In this document: one piece after another, positions 43,901 to 51,321 of the stretch
How positions within the stretch are numbered: position 1 is the stretch's first letter
How the letters are laid out: each line of letters opens with the position of its first letter
Origin: Streptomyces sp. ACA25
GTDB taxonomy: Bacteria; Actinomycetota; Actinomycetes; Streptomycetales; Streptomycetaceae
DNA length: 64,000 nt
NCBI RefSeq assembly: GCF_028200735.1
Contig: NZ_JAQKPV010000004.1
Location: forward strand, 1-64,000
Reading direction: 5' to 3'
Program-made: the position numbers and the translations under genes
The notes under the pieces: generated by a model
The model's database searches: none
Told to the model about the DNA's origin: nothing
The model's input: the letters and a program-made list of their open reading frames with translations, nothing else

Positions 43901-44062
43901 GGCGTGTGCCTCGCCGTGCCACAGCGCCTCGGTGAGAGTGTCCACCGGGACCGGCCGGTTCGCGTGGATCAGCAGCATCGCCAGCAGCGTGCGCTGCAGG
44001 CGGCCGGACAGCGGCCCGGAGCCGTCCCGCAGCTCGACCGGACCGAAGACCTCGAACCTCAT
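40994..44062 (-). CDS. AfsR-like SARP transcriptional regulator
   Basis: 1022 residues. The N-terminal OmpR-type DNA-binding domain (about 1-90, RLQRTLLAMLLIHANRPVPV, LQLHVHRLRRLLD) and the BTAD domain (about 95-240) form the SARP module. NB-ARC ATPase follows, with Walker A GTAGVGKT at 294-301 and Walker B RRLLVVLDNA. The C-terminal half carries TPR repeats (about 690-980). Large SARPs such as AfsR link nutrient or phosphorylation signals to antibiotic genes. It diverges from a DasR-controlled sugar operon across 309 bases. GGGGAGAGAG precedes the ATG. No biosynthetic cluster is adjacent, so its targets are unknown. Confidence 0.93.
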   Translation of the reverse strand: MRFEVFGPVELRDGSGPLSGRLQRTLLAMLLIHANRPVPVDTLTEALWHGEAHARSAAKLQLHVHRLRRLLDIPDRLSFGQGGYRLRVLPEELDSARFELLTDEALEQSAQDPLRCARLLRTALDLWQGRPYEGLDIPELADEARRLADRRLTAVEELYFAELVCGRHTAVIPELTGLVRENPLRERLHSLLMTALHRAGRQAEALDVYRSARRTLVKELGLEPGPELRSVEAQVLAGEPVTFAAPRSQPPVPAQLPHLARSFVGRAAELAGLSRLLTEGEDGGSAAPLAILAGTAGVGKTALAVRWAHRVREQFPDGQLYVDLHGYSPGRPVSPEDALDGFLRALGVEGTAVPESPAERAAQFRTLVDRRRLLVVLDNACSAEQVRPLLPGTSSCFVLITSRSALTGLTAREGAYRVDLDRLPVHEAQDLLRELLGSRVDAEPGAAAQLIQRCARLPLALRIAAELIRERSARRIGDLVRELADEQERLDLLDAGDDPHASVRTVFSWSYHQLPEASARLFRLCGLHPGQDMDTHALAALAGTGPGSTRRALDQLVRASLIDASPDTHLHMHDLLGAYAAELAAAEDPEEHRRAALTRLFGHYVHTAAAAMDLVWPPEGRAPLRTPPPAVPTPVFPAYEDALSWLDTERGNLVSSAVHARFHGWPDVTVDVADVLFRYLDNRGHYDDALTLHTHALSAARLRQDRTAEAGAARHLGVVHARLGHLGPAHQHMHHAYTQYQDSGGDSWAPLQLKNLGAVCTLLGRYPEAIGYFEQALALCPGNTGSELTTRAGALNDLSQVHIHLGQYEEALALAREALALAHQLGLPAREALARLRLGAVHERLGDYPQAHHCLAGALTLAEETGSRLVKARCHPLGHVLWQLGRPEDALACVRRCVRVARGSGDKPAQTSALNALGRLQLLGERPDQALGHHAEALATARGTGERYEEAQAHAGLGAAHSALGDGPTAREHRLAALALHRALGTPEARTDARPHSPATVPATSPRSPRAAGTAGLASAGQ

Positions 44063-44168
44063 GCTCTCTCTCCCCGGGCTTCAGGAGCCGCGTACGGCCC
44101 CGGTCATCGTAAGTCCCGGCGGTGCGCGCGGGGTGGCGCGGGGAGAGCAGGGAGCACGGTGGTGCACG

Positions 44169-44185
44169 TGTCGGTCCGGTAACGG
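44169..44185 (+). promoter_or_regulatory. 17-bp element identical to the one upstream of dasA
   Basis: TGTCGGTCCGGTAACGG, identical to 27915-27931. The distance to the following -35 is 25 bases here and 24 bases at dasA. Confidence 0.6.
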
Positions 44186-44210
44186 ACGGGACCTATGGCC
44201 ATCCGGCCCG

Positions 44211-44239
44211 TTGACGCGCTGAGAGGTCTAGGCCAAGCT
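44211..44239 (+). promoter_or_regulatory. Likely promoter of the second sugar-import operon
   Basis: TTGACG (44211-44216), a 17-base spacer and CAAGCT (44234-44239). It mirrors the dasA promoter element by element. Confidence 0.55.
44222..44237. promoter_or_regulatory. Degenerate dre-like site 1
   Basis: AGAGGTCTAGGCCAAG keeps the GGTCTAG core and CCA of the dre consensus (11 of 16). It lies over the promoter spacer and -10, just as at dasA. Confidence 0.55.
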
Positions 44240-44247
44240 TCGGAGCT

Positions 44248-44263
44248 CCTGGTCTAAACCACT
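44248..44263. promoter_or_regulatory. dre site 2 of the second sugar operon
   Basis: CCTGGTCTAAACCACT matches the dre consensus at 14 of 16 positions. It begins 26 bases after site 1 (25 at dasA). Confidence 0.85.
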
Positions 44264-44371
44264 AAAGGTCAGGTCCAGCCCAAGGCCCGTCATGCCGGAA
44301 GCATGCTGCGCGGTCCGGAGGGGAGTCCGCGCCGGTGGGCAGGGGCTTCTGGCATTTCCGAGGAGGACGAA

Positions 44372-45673
44372 ATGAATCGCACACTCATAGCGGCCATCGG
44401 CGTCGTGGCCCTGTTGGGCGTCGCGGCCTGCGGATCGGACGACGGCGGCAGCGCCGCATCGGACGCGGCGCCCGAGGACCGCAACGAGACCCTCACCGTC
44501 TGGCTGATGGGCGAGGCGGACAGCACCTGGCCCGAGCTCGTCGAGCAGGTCAACGGGCAGTTCAACGAGACGTATCCGAACGTCGACGTCAACGTGCAGT
44601 ACCAGCAGTGGGGTGACAAGACCACCAAGCTGGACGCGGCACTCGGCGGCTCCGAGTACCCGGACGTGGTGGAGCTCGGCAACACCGAGACCATGACGTA
44701 CATCCTCAACGGGGCGCTGGCCGAGATCGACCCGGCGGACTACGACAACAGCGACACCTGGATCGGCGGCCTCGTCGACACCTGCACCGCCGAGGGCGCC
44801 ATGTACTGCGTGCCGTACTACGCGGGCTCCCGCGTCGCGGTCTACAACGCCGACATGTTCGAAGAGGTGACCGGCTCCGCCGAGTTCCCCGCCACCGAGG
44901 ACGAACTGCTGGACGCACTGGCCGCGCTGGACGAGGAGTACGGCCAGGACCAGGCGTACTCGCCCATGTACCTGGCGGGCCGCAACTGGCACGCCGCGAT
45001 GTCCTACGTCGCCGGCTACGGCGGCCGGATCGCCGAATACAACGAGGACTCCGGGGAATGGGAGGCCACGCTCAGCACGCCCGAGGCGCAGGCCGGCATC
45101 GAGCACTACGTCGACCTGGTCAAGGAGTGGAACCGCGGCGACCAGACCAAGGACGAGGAGGACCACGCCCTCGCCATGGCCCAGGAGAAGTCCGCGCTGA
45201 TCTACGGCAACGGCTGGGAGGCCGGCGTGGTCGTGCACGGCGAGGAAGGCAACGAGGACCTCGACGGCGTGATCCAGGTCGCCGGCATGCCCGGCCCCAA
45301 CGGTGAGCCCCTGCCGTCCTTCATCGGCGGCTCCGACCTGGCGATCATCGAGAAGTCCGACGTCAAGGACCTCGCCGCCGAGTGGATCGCGATGTTCACC
45401 TCCGAGGAGTCCATGGAGGTACTGGCGAGCAAGGACACCCTGCCGAACAACACCAAGCAGCTCGAGCCGCTGAAGGACAACCCGGTCACCGCGCCGATGG
45501 CCCACGCCGTCCCGGACGCCTGGTTCACCCCCATCGCCCCCGGCTGGTCGATGATCGAGCAGCAGGGAGTTCTGCAGAACATGCTGCTCGACGTGCTCCG
45601 CGGCACCCCGGTCGAGGAGGCCACGGCCGAGGCCGACGAGCAGATCAACAAGCTGATCAACAGCGAGGTCTGA
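44372..45673 (+). CDS. Sugar-binding lipoprotein of a second DasR-controlled importer
   Basis: 433 residues from ATG 44372 (GAGGAGGAC upstream). The signal peptide ends in VAAC with acylated C20, then GSDDGGSAAS. The CUT1 solute-binding fold begins TLTVWLMGEADSTWPELVEQ, clearly akin to DasA (ITVWLMQG), and has further shared blocks (ELGNTETM versus ELGNTQTP; GGSDLAI versus GGSNLAI). It is therefore a DasA paralogue. The two dre boxes suggest an aminosugar or chito-oligosaccharide ligand, perhaps GlcNAc or longer oligomers as for NgcE, but no ligand can be named. Confidence 0.9.
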   Translation: MNRTLIAAIGVVALLGVAACGSDDGGSAASDAAPEDRNETLTVWLMGEADSTWPELVEQVNGQFNETYPNVDVNVQYQQWGDKTTKLDAALGGSEYPDVVELGNTETMTYILNGALAEIDPADYDNSDTWIGGLVDTCTAEGAMYCVPYYAGSRVAVYNADMFEEVTGSAEFPATEDELLDALAALDEEYGQDQAYSPMYLAGRNWHAAMSYVAGYGGRIAEYNEDSGEWEATLSTPEAQAGIEHYVDLVKEWNRGDQTKDEEDHALAMAQEKSALIYGNGWEAGVVVHGEEGNEDLDGVIQVAGMPGPNGEPLPSFIGGSDLAIIEKSDVKDLAAEWIAMFTSEESMEVLASKDTLPNNTKQLEPLKDNPVTAPMAHAVPDAWFTPIAPGWSMIEQQGVLQNMLLDVLRGTPVEEATAEADEQINKLINSEV

Positions 45674-45766
45674 TCCCGGCGGTGTCCTCCCCGGGGGACG
45701 GCGCGCGTATCCGCACCGCCCCCCGGGGGACCCCCGGATCCCGGGACGAACGAAGGGCTCGCACAG

Positions 45767-46774
45767 GTGAGTGCTCCCACCATGAACCGCCAGCCGGAGG
45801 CGGAGAGAGAACCGGCCGGCACCGGGGGGACCCCGCCCCCGGCCGGGCCGGACAACCCGCTGGCCTGGAAGCGCAACTCAGGCCACCGCGGCGGAATGCT
45901 GCCGTACCTGCTCATCCTGCCGGCGATGCTGGCCATCGCCGCCATCTACTTCTACCCCCTGTACCGCACGGTGGTGATGTCCTTCCAGGACTACCGCCGC
46001 AAGCACCTGTGGACCGGGGACGCCCCGGACTGGGTCGGCACCGAGCAGTTCACCAATGTGCTCTCCGACGCCCACTTCTGGACCGTCGCCGGCAAGACCG
46101 TGCTGTTCATGCTGTTCTGCGTGACCCTCACGATGGGCGGCGGCATTCTCGTCGCCCTGCTCATGCAGCGCATGTCGCTGTGGGTCCGGATGCTCGTCAC
46201 GGTTGCCCTGATCATGGCCTGGGCCATGCCGATCGTCGTCGCCACCTCCATCTTCCGCTGGCTGTCCGACTCCGAGTACGGCCTGGTCAACATCATGCTG
46301 ACCAAGGTTCCAGGGCTGGACTTCCGTGGTCACAACTGGTTCCTGGAGACCTGGCAGGGCTTCGCCGTGGTCGCGGTGGTGGTGATCTGGGGAGCCATTC
46401 CGTTCGTCGCCGTCACCCTCTACGCGGCGCTCACCCAGGTACCCCGTGAACTGGAGGAGGCCGCCCGGCTGGACGGCGCCGGGTCCCTCGGCGTCTTCAC
46501 CCACGTGGTCTACCCGGTCATCAAGCCGGTGCTCCTGCTGGTGACCACCCTGTCGGTGATCTGGGACTTCAACGTCTTCCTGCAGATCTTCCTGATGCGT
46601 GGCAACAACGTCGAGCCGCAGTACGAGCTGCTCGGCATCTACTCCTACAACCTCGCCTTCCAGAGCGCGTCGTTCAGCCAGGGCACCGCCGTCGCGCTGA
46701 TCACCGTGGTCATGCTGGCCGGGGTCGCCGTGTACTACCTGCGGCAGCTGATGAAGAGAGGAGACGTGGAGTGA
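45767..46774 (+). CDS. CUT1 sugar ABC permease (DasB paralogue)
   Basis: 335 residues from GTG 45767; ATG 45782 is possible. A Pro/Gly/Glu-rich cytoplasmic start of about 40 residues precedes six membrane segments beginning MLPYLLILPAMLAIAAIYFY. The EAA loop is LEEAARLDGAGSLGVFTHVV. It overlaps the next permease by GTGA. With the binding protein upstream it forms a complete importer apart from the ATPase. Confidence 0.92.
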   Translation: MSAPTMNRQPEAEREPAGTGGTPPPAGPDNPLAWKRNSGHRGGMLPYLLILPAMLAIAAIYFYPLYRTVVMSFQDYRRKHLWTGDAPDWVGTEQFTNVLSDAHFWTVAGKTVLFMLFCVTLTMGGGILVALLMQRMSLWVRMLVTVALIMAWAMPIVVATSIFRWLSDSEYGLVNIMLTKVPGLDFRGHNWFLETWQGFAVVAVVVIWGAIPFVAVTLYAALTQVPRELEEAARLDGAGSLGVFTHVVYPVIKPVLLLVTTLSVIWDFNVFLQIFLMRGNNVEPQYELLGIYSYNLAFQSASFSQGTAVALITVVMLAGVAVYYLRQLMKRGDVE

Positions 46775-47643
46775 GCGCCCCCGCCACCACGCCCGACGGC
46801 CGGCAGCAGCTGCGCCCGGACCGGAAGAAGCCCACGCTCTGGTACAACCTCGGCGGGCTCGGCGTCTTCGTGCTGATGGCCTTCCCGGTCTACTGGATGC
46901 TGGTCAGCGCCTTCCGCCCCGGCCGGGAGATCCGGTCCTACGATCAGAAGCTGTGGCCGACCTCCTTCACCCTGGAGGGCTTCCAGGCGGCCGTCAGCAT
47001 GAACTTCTTCTGGACCTCGGTCCGCACCAGTCTCCTCGTCACCTCCGTCACGGTGGCAGCGGCCATGGTCCTCGGCCTGCTCGCTGCCTTCGCCATCGGC
47101 CGCTTCCGGTTCTACGGGCGCCGCCCGCTGATGATGGTGCTCATCCTGGTGCAGCTGCTGCCGCCGCTCGCCATGATCATCCCGCTCTATCTCATGATCA
47201 ACCGGATGGGCGGACTCAACCAGTTCTGGGCGCTGATCGTCGTCTACACGGTCGCCGCGCTGCCGTTCAGCGTGTGGATGCTCCGCGGGTTCATCATCAA
47301 CATCCCCAAGGAGCTCGAGGAGTCCGCCATGGTGGACGGCTGCACCCGGATGGGCGCCTTCTGGCGGGTGGTCTTCCCGCTGATCGGCCCCGGCGTCGCG
47401 GCCACCTCGGTGTTCGCCCTGGTCAACACCTGGAACGAATACCTGCTCGCGTACATCGTGATGCAGGACAACGAGCGCTGGACGCTCCCGGTATGGCTGA
47501 TGAGCATGACCACCCAGCGCGGCACGAACTTCGGTTCGCTGATGGCGGCCTCGGTGCTCATCGCACTGCCCGTCGTCATCTTCTTCCTCATCGTGCAGAA
47601 GAAGATGGCCGCCGGTCTCACGTCCGGGGCGGTCAAGGGCTGA
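46771..47643 (+). CDS. CUT1 sugar ABC permease (DasC paralogue)
   Basis: 290 residues from GTG 46771, overlapping the preceding stop. There are six membrane segments, the first at about 27-48. The EAA loop is LEESAMVDGCTRMGAFWRVV, nearly the same as in DasC, and the C-terminus AAGLTSGAVKG matches the DasC/CebG ending. It is the last gene of the operon; a large palindromic terminator follows. Confidence 0.92.
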   Translation: MSAPATTPDGRQQLRPDRKKPTLWYNLGGLGVFVLMAFPVYWMLVSAFRPGREIRSYDQKLWPTSFTLEGFQAAVSMNFFWTSVRTSLLVTSVTVAAAMVLGLLAAFAIGRFRFYGRRPLMMVLILVQLLPPLAMIIPLYLMINRMGGLNQFWALIVVYTVAALPFSVWMLRGFIINIPKELEESAMVDGCTRMGAFWRVVFPLIGPGVAATSVFALVNTWNEYLLAYIVMQDNERWTLPVWLMSMTTQRGTNFGSLMAASVLIALPVVIFFLIVQKKMAAGLTSGAVKG

Positions 47644-47652
47644 CCGCGGACC

Positions 47653-47696
47653 GTCCGCCGGTGTGGCCCCTCCCGGGAGGGGCCACACCGGCGGAC
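47653..47696. terminator. 44-bp perfect palindrome terminator
   Basis: Arms 47653-47674 and 47675-47696 are perfect reverse complements without a spacer (centre CCCGGG). It lies between the convergent permease and NUDIX genes. The RNA would fold to a stem of about 20 bp. Confidence 0.85.
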
Positions 47697-47721
47697 GCCG
47701 GCCTGCTCCCGCCGGGACCGC

Positions 47722-48228
47722 TCAGGACCAGCCGTGGAGGCTGACCGAGGCGGGGCCCGCCAGGGCGGCGGCCAGCATCCGGTCGGTGGAGAGCACCACG
47801 TCCTCCGGGATCTCGCCGGTGCCTACCCAGCACACCTCGGAGTGTTTCGCCGGCTCGGCGTTGACCAGTTCCCCCGACCACCTGTGGGTCACGAAGACGA
47901 CGGTCAGGAACCCGTCCGGGGCCTCGGCCCCGTGCGCCGCGTGCACCAGATGCGCCAGCCGCAGGTCCTCCTGTGCGACGACCAGCCCGGTCTCCTCCCG
48001 CAGCTCCCGGACGGCGGTCAGGGTCACCGGCTCTCCCGGATCGTTCTTGCCCACCGGGAGATCCCACAGACCCCGGCCGAACCGGGCCTGCGGTCCTCGA
48101 CGCAGCAGCACCACCCGGTCGGTGAAGAGATCGTGCACGACGACGGCGGCGACGAGCAGGGTCATCGCCCGCGGGGTGCTGCCCCGCTCAGGCTCTGCGG
48201 GACGGGACTCGGTGGCCGGCTCGTTCAT
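47722..48228 (-). CDS. NUDIX hydrolase
   Basis: 168 residues from ATG 48228 (GGAAGG upstream). The Nudix box is complete at 60-82: G60, then E67 five residues later, then REL-REE-TGL (75-82). The family hydrolyses nucleoside diphosphates linked to another group; the substrate is unknown. WDLPVGKNDPGEPVTLTAVR is the recognisable core. It is the last of three minus-strand genes behind the LCP gene. Confidence 0.92.
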   Translation of the reverse strand: MNEPATESRPAEPERGSTPRAMTLLVAAVVVHDLFTDRVVLLRRGPQARFGRGLWDLPVGKNDPGEPVTLTAVRELREETGLVVAQEDLRLAHLVHAAHGAEAPDGFLTVVFVTHRWSGELVNAEPAKHSEVCWVGTGEIPEDVVLSTDRMLAAALAGPASVSLHGWS

Positions 48229-48298
48229 GAAGCCCTTCCGGTGGCGGCAGCGCGGGGGCAGGGGGAACCGACCCTACGGACCGTTCCGGGCCCGCCGC

Positions 48299-48673
48299 TC
48301 ACATTTTCTGCGGGCGGCGGAGCAGATAGCCGGCCGTCCCCACCACCACGCCGAAGACCGCACCGATGAAAACCGCCCCCACCACGGTGGTACCGGAGGT
48401 GAGGCCGCTCAGGTAGCCGATCAGCAGCCCGCCGGACACGCCGGTCGTCAGCGCCCGCCCGGTCCGCGGCATCAGCGGAAGCCTCCGTACCAGCAGCATC
48501 CCCACCGCGGCCACCACCGCACAGGTCACCAGACCGAGGACGAGCGTCCGGCCCGCAGAGGCGCCGCTGCCGCGGTCGAGCAGCGCCGCGTAGGCACCGA
48601 CGAGGGCACCGACGGCAAGTGAGGTCACCGGATGGATGGACCTGTCACCGGGGACAGCCGCGTGCGCGCCCAT
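48299..48673 (-). CDS. Small integral membrane protein
   Basis: 124 residues from ATG 48673 (GAGAGGAG upstream). Three to four hydrophobic segments are visible: SLAVGALVGAYAALL, TLVLGLVTCAVVAAVGMLLV, TGVSGGLLIGYLSGL and VVGAVFIGAVFGVVVGTAGYL, rich in small residues and glycine spacing that favours helix packing. It ends RRPQKM. The function is unknown. Confidence 0.75.
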   Translation of the reverse strand: MGAHAAVPGDRSIHPVTSLAVGALVGAYAALLDRGSGASAGRTLVLGLVTCAVVAAVGMLLVRRLPLMPRTGRALTTGVSGGLLIGYLSGLTSGTTVVGAVFIGAVFGVVVGTAGYLLRRPQKM

Positions 48674-48770
48674 GGCCGGTACTCCTCTCGCGCGTCCCCC
48701 TGGCCGGAGGACACCCGGGGCTGTTGGGGCAGCCCCGGGCCGGACCGGCCGCTGCGGGTACGGCCGGCCA

Positions 48771-48799
48771 CCCGGGGTGCGCCGCTAGCGCACCCCGGG
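48771..48799 (-). terminator. Hairpin with the LCP stop codon in its loop
   Basis: A 12-bp stem (48771-48782 with 48788-48799, CCCGGGGTGCGC arm). The 5-base loop contains the TAG stop (48785-48787) of the LCP gene, so the upstream arm is coding. Confidence 0.65.
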
Positions 48800-50185
48800 G
48801 AAGTCGCTCCCGATGGTCAGGGTCAGCACCCCGGGAGTCTCCGCCTCGGCCTGCTCGGTCGCGGCGCCGGGCACCCGCCCGGCCAGGACGTCGGCGTGCT
48901 GGCCGAGCCCGTCCGGGTAACTGATGACGGTGGTGCCGGTGAGACCGTACGCGTTACCCGTGGCGACCACCTGGAAACCTGCCGCGCGCAACTGCTCACT
49001 CACTTCTGCCGCCTGCCCCGGGACACCGGTACCGTTCAGCACCCGGACCCGGACCTCGCCGGGGGTGATGTCGGGCACCAGCGCGGCCGCCTCCTCCAGG
49101 CTCTCCTCGGTGACCTGCTCGTCCCGGCCCAGCGCGGTGAACAGCAGCTCGGCCTCGGGGTACTCCCACACCACGTTGGCGGTGTCGTCGGGGACGTCCA
49201 GCTCGCGCGGATAGTTCGGCACGGTGAGGAAGGTCAGCCGGTCCTTGGGGATGTCCTGGAGCTCGGCGGCGAGGTCGTGCAGCGGGCCCAGGCCGGCCAG
49301 CTCCGGGTCGGTGGTCAGCGACTTGGTGATCGCGTCCATGAAGTCGAAGAGCGCCTTCGGGCTGGTCAGCTTCGACTGGGCGCGATCGGCCAGTGCCTGC
49401 ATGAACTCCTGCTGCCGTCCGATCCGGCCGAGGTCGCTGCCGTCCCCGACGCTGTACCGGACCCGGACGAACCCCAGCGCCTCCTCGCCGCTCAGCGACT
49501 GGCAGCCGGCCTCCAGGGAGACGTGCGCCTTCTTGTCATCGATCGGCTCGTCCAGGCACATCTCCACGCCCCCGAGGGCGTCGACCATGCCCTGGAAGCC
49601 GACGAAGTCCAGCGAGATGAAGTTGTCGATGCGCAGGCCGGTGTTGTGCTCCAGCGTCCAGATGGTGCAGGCGGCGGCACTGCCGATGTCACCGGTGAAG
49701 CCCCCGATGGCGTAGGCGGAGTTCACCTTGGCGTAGTGCGGCTGCGAGGTGCTGCCGTCACCGCGCTCGCAGGAAGGGATCTCCACCCAGGAGTCCCGGG
49801 GGATGGAGACCACGGTCGCCCACTCGCGGTTCTCCGCGACGTGCACGAGCATCATGGTGTCGGAGTTCATCTCGTCGGTACCGCCGTACTGGCCGCCCGA
49901 CCCCTCCCGGGTGTCCGAACCGAGCACCAGGATGGTCCGGGCGCCGGTGAGCTTGTCCGGACGGTCCCCGCCGACCTTGTCGTCGAAATCCGCCGACTGG
50001 ATGTTGCCGCTGAGGCGTTCGTACACCCAGACCGCGCCGCCCACGGCGAGCAGCAGGACCAGGGCCACCGAGCCGGTGACCCATATCAGGACCCGGCGGC
50101 GGCGGCCGTCCCGGGACCGGGGTCGCTCGGCCGCTCTCCGGCGTCGCCCGCCACCCACAGCCTGAGTCCGGTGTGCACCAGCCAC
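48785..50185 (-). CDS. LytR-CpsA-Psr (LCP) family cell-wall polymer ligase
   Basis: 466 residues from GTG 50185. An Arg-rich cytoplasmic start (GRRRRAAERPRSRDGRRRR) precedes one membrane segment (32-54). The extracellular LCP domain lies at about 80-300: LVLGSDTREG, NSDTMMLVHV, VVSIPRDSWVEIP and EALGFVRVRYSVGDGSDLGR carry the Asp/Arg residues that bind pyrophosphate lipids and metal. A LytR_C domain follows at about 370-460 (VRVLNGTGVPGQAAEVSEQL). Such enzymes attach teichoic-acid-like or capsular polymers to peptidoglycan. Confidence 0.92.
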   Translation of the reverse strand: MAGAHRTQAVGGGRRRRAAERPRSRDGRRRRVLIWVTGSVALVLLLAVGGAVWVYERLSGNIQSADFDDKVGGDRPDKLTGARTILVLGSDTREGSGGQYGGTDEMNSDTMMLVHVAENREWATVVSIPRDSWVEIPSCERGDGSTSQPHYAKVNSAYAIGGFTGDIGSAAACTIWTLEHNTGLRIDNFISLDFVGFQGMVDALGGVEMCLDEPIDDKKAHVSLEAGCQSLSGEEALGFVRVRYSVGDGSDLGRIGRQQEFMQALADRAQSKLTSPKALFDFMDAITKSLTTDPELAGLGPLHDLAAELQDIPKDRLTFLTVPNYPRELDVPDDTANVVWEYPEAELLFTALGRDEQVTEESLEEAAALVPDITPGEVRVRVLNGTGVPGQAAEVSEQLRAAGFQVVATGNAYGLTGTTVISYPDGLGQHADVLAGRVPGAATEQAEAETPGVLTLTIGSDFPGVR

Positions 50186-50344
50186 GTTTGCCCCCGCTCC
50201 AGCCCCGTGATGTCCCGACGAGTCCGACGTCTCCGGGGGCGCCCCCAGTTCCGTGGTTGCGCAAACTCTAAATTACCGGGCGGGGCCCGTGGCCCCGCCC
50301 CCCTCCCGGGCAGTGGTGGAGCGTGCTGCCGCAGTCTCCGGCGG

Positions 50345-51040
50345 TCAGTCCGCGGGGGCCACGGTCACCGACTCGATGACCACGTCCTCGACCGGCTTGT
50401 CCGCACCGGTGGTCTCGGTGGCGGCGATGGCGTCGACGACCTCCTTGCTCGCGTCGTCGGCGACCTCACCGAAGATGGTGTGGAGCTCGTGCAGGTGCGG
50501 CGTGGGCGCGACAGTGATGAAGAACTGCGAGCCGTTGGTGCCCGGGCCGGAGTTGACCATCGCCAGCACGTAGGGCTCGTCGAAGTCCAGCTCCGGGTCG
50601 AACTCGTCCTCGAACTGGTAACCCGGGCCGCCCATGCCTGAGCCCAGCGGGTCGCCGCCCTGGATCATGAAGCCGTCGATGACCCGGTGGAAGATGACTC
50701 CGTCGTACAGCGGCTCACCGTCCTCCTGCCCTTCCCAGGCGAGCGAGCCGTCGGCCAGACCGACGAAGTTCGCCACGGTCAGCGGCGCCTGTTCGGGATA
50801 CAGCGTGAGCTCGATGTCCCCGGCCGAGGTGTGCAGGGTCGCGGCGGTGTTCGTCGCTCCGGCTGTGGGCCCGGGGAGCCCGGAAGGGGACCCGTCGGCC
50901 GACGCCTGGTCCTCGGTCCCCGCGGTCTGCTCCACGTCGGGGGACGCGGAGGATTCGTCGGCCCCGGAATCGGAGCCGCACGCGGTCAGCAGCCCGAGAC
51001 AGAGCAGAGCGGCAGCCAGGCGGTGGGGGGAGCGGATCAC
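50345..51040 (-). CDS. Cyclophilin-type peptidyl-prolyl isomerase lipoprotein
   Basis: 231 residues from GTG 51040 (GGAGG upstream). Lipobox LLTAC with acylated C21, then a Ser/Glu/Pro-rich linker (22-65), then a cyclophilin domain (about 67-228) with [15 protein letters not shown] containing catalytic R119, and [14 protein letters not shown]. It should be anchored outside the membrane and help fold secreted proteins. It is the next gene downstream of sodN on the same strand, after a gap of about 280 bases that holds a probable processed RNA. Confidence 0.93.
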   Translation of the reverse strand: MIRSPHRLAAALLCLGLLTACGSDSGADESSASPDVEQTAGTEDQASADGSPSGLPGPTAGATNTAATLHTSAGDIELTLYPEQAPLTVANFVGLADGSLAWEGQEDGEPLYDGVIFHRVIDGFMIQGGDPLGSGMGGPGYQFEDEFDPELDFDEPYVLAMVNSGPGTNGSQFFITVAPTPHLHELHTIFGEVADDASKEVVDAIAATETTGADKPVEDVVIESVTVAPAD

Positions 51041-51231
51041 GGGAGAACCTCCATGCGGGACGCGAGCAGGGGGACAGCGGGGACACGAGCCGAAACATCA
51101 TGCACGACCCGGGCGGGGGGGCAGGAGGGGCGGAAGCCCCACCGGCCCCGCACCGGGCGACGCTGACGGGAGAACGTGTCCGGCCCGCTCCGAGTGCCCG
51201 CCGCAGACAACCGCACCCGGCCCGCCGTCCC

Positions 51232-51321
51232 GCCTCGGACGGGCGGAACGGGGACCGGGTGCGGCCATGACACAGGCCGGCGGGCCGGGAGCCCGCGGAC
51301 CGGAGGACCTGAAGGGCCGGG
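51232..51321 (-). ncRNA. Candidate s-SodF small RNA from the sodN 3' region
   Basis: In S. coelicolor a small RNA of about 90 nt is processed from the sodN 3'UTR and pairs with the sodF ribosome site. Here the sequence right after the sodN stop contains GGTCCTCCGG (51309-51300), an anti-Shine-Dalgarno-like stretch, followed by a hairpin GCGGGC/GCCCGC (51280-51296) that could end the RNA. sodF is not in the window, so pairing cannot be tested here. The ends given are approximate. Confidence 0.45.

Larger units (their letters stand above)
44063..44371. other. Divergent control region between the SARP and sugar-import genes
   Basis: 309 bases with no gene. It contains the shared 17-bp element, a TTGACG/CAAGCT promoter and two dre-type boxes, all oriented for the sugar operon. 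A SARP promoter should lie in 44063-44170 but cannot be fixed by eye. Confidence 0.7.

Noticed and set aside
48632..50641. A 669-codon plus-strand open frame
   Set aside because: It lies antisense to the LCP and cyclophilin genes and has no recognisable domain or ribosome site.
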